Below are positions 14,596 through 14,648 of a stretch of DNA of 14,648 nucleotides, in pieces; position 1 is the first letter of the stretch; every line of letters begins with the position of its first letter. The notes under the pieces are model-generated. The model was not told the DNA's origin. It saw only the letters and a program-made list of their open reading frames with translations, and ran no database searches. This DNA comes from Collinsella aerofaciens (lineage in GTDB: Bacteria; Actinomycetota; Coriobacteriia; Coriobacteriales; Coriobacteriaceae): positions 1-14,648 of the forward strand of contig JAUUSS010000060.1 in assembly GCA_030841765.1 (NCBI GenBank), in the 5' to 3' direction. The position numbers and the translations under genes were made by a program.

Positions 14596-14648
14596 ATCAG
14601 CTCCTTTAATCTTAGCTGGGGTCGGTCGGCTTGGCTTTGTTCGCTACT

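Noticed and set aside
14596..14648. T-box or other leader for leuS
   Set aside because: The 53 bp visible before leuS contain no T-box core or terminator hairpin; anything further upstream is outside the window.

Overview
This window is a compact block of core information-processing genes, all read from the minus strand, with a truncated tRNA-Asn at the left edge. The GC-rich sequence, the strong bias that opens long antisense shadow frames, the protein sequences and the gene order suggest a high-GC Gram-positive bacterium of the Coriobacteriia, possibly Collinsella-like. That assignment is inference from composition and recalled family resemblance, not a database result. I see no insertion sequence, prophage, CRISPR array or defence gene.

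In transcription order (right to left): leuS (leucyl-tRNA synthetase) ends at an intrinsic terminator near 11960-11989. A 77-bp stretch follows with an imperfect inverted repeat, then a good sigma-A promoter (11841-11869). Only about 20 nt after the predicted transcription start there is a strong intrinsic terminator hairpin (11783-11815), and the rimP ribosome-binding site follows 8 nt after its U-run. From there rimP, nusA, infB, rbfA, nrnA, truB, ribF and dnaG run with overlaps or gaps of at most 15 bp, except for a 91-bp hairpin-rich gap between nusA and infB. rpoD follows dnaG after about 100 bp and ends at an intrinsic terminator (201-230). Between that terminator and the tRNA-Asn promoter (84-111) sits a 48-bp element with perfect 16-bp inverted arms.

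The genes form a coherent unit. RimP and RbfA mature the 30S subunit, IF2 starts translation, NusA controls elongation and termination, TruB makes tRNA pseudouridine 55, NrnA degrades nano-RNAs and pAp, RibF makes FMN and FAD, DnaG primes replication and RpoD is the principal sigma factor. In effect the rimP-nusA-infB ribosome cluster is joined to the dnaG-rpoD macromolecular synthesis genes. The usual ylxR and L7Ae-like genes between nusA and infB are absent, and rpsO does not follow ribF.

Most of the window is ordinary housekeeping sequence. The points most worth a second look are the promoter-proximal terminator ahead of rimP-nusA (probable NusA-linked attenuation), the Cys/His tail on NusA together with the missing ylxR, the 16-bp inverted-repeat element, the joined operon layout and a substitution in the LeuRS editing site.
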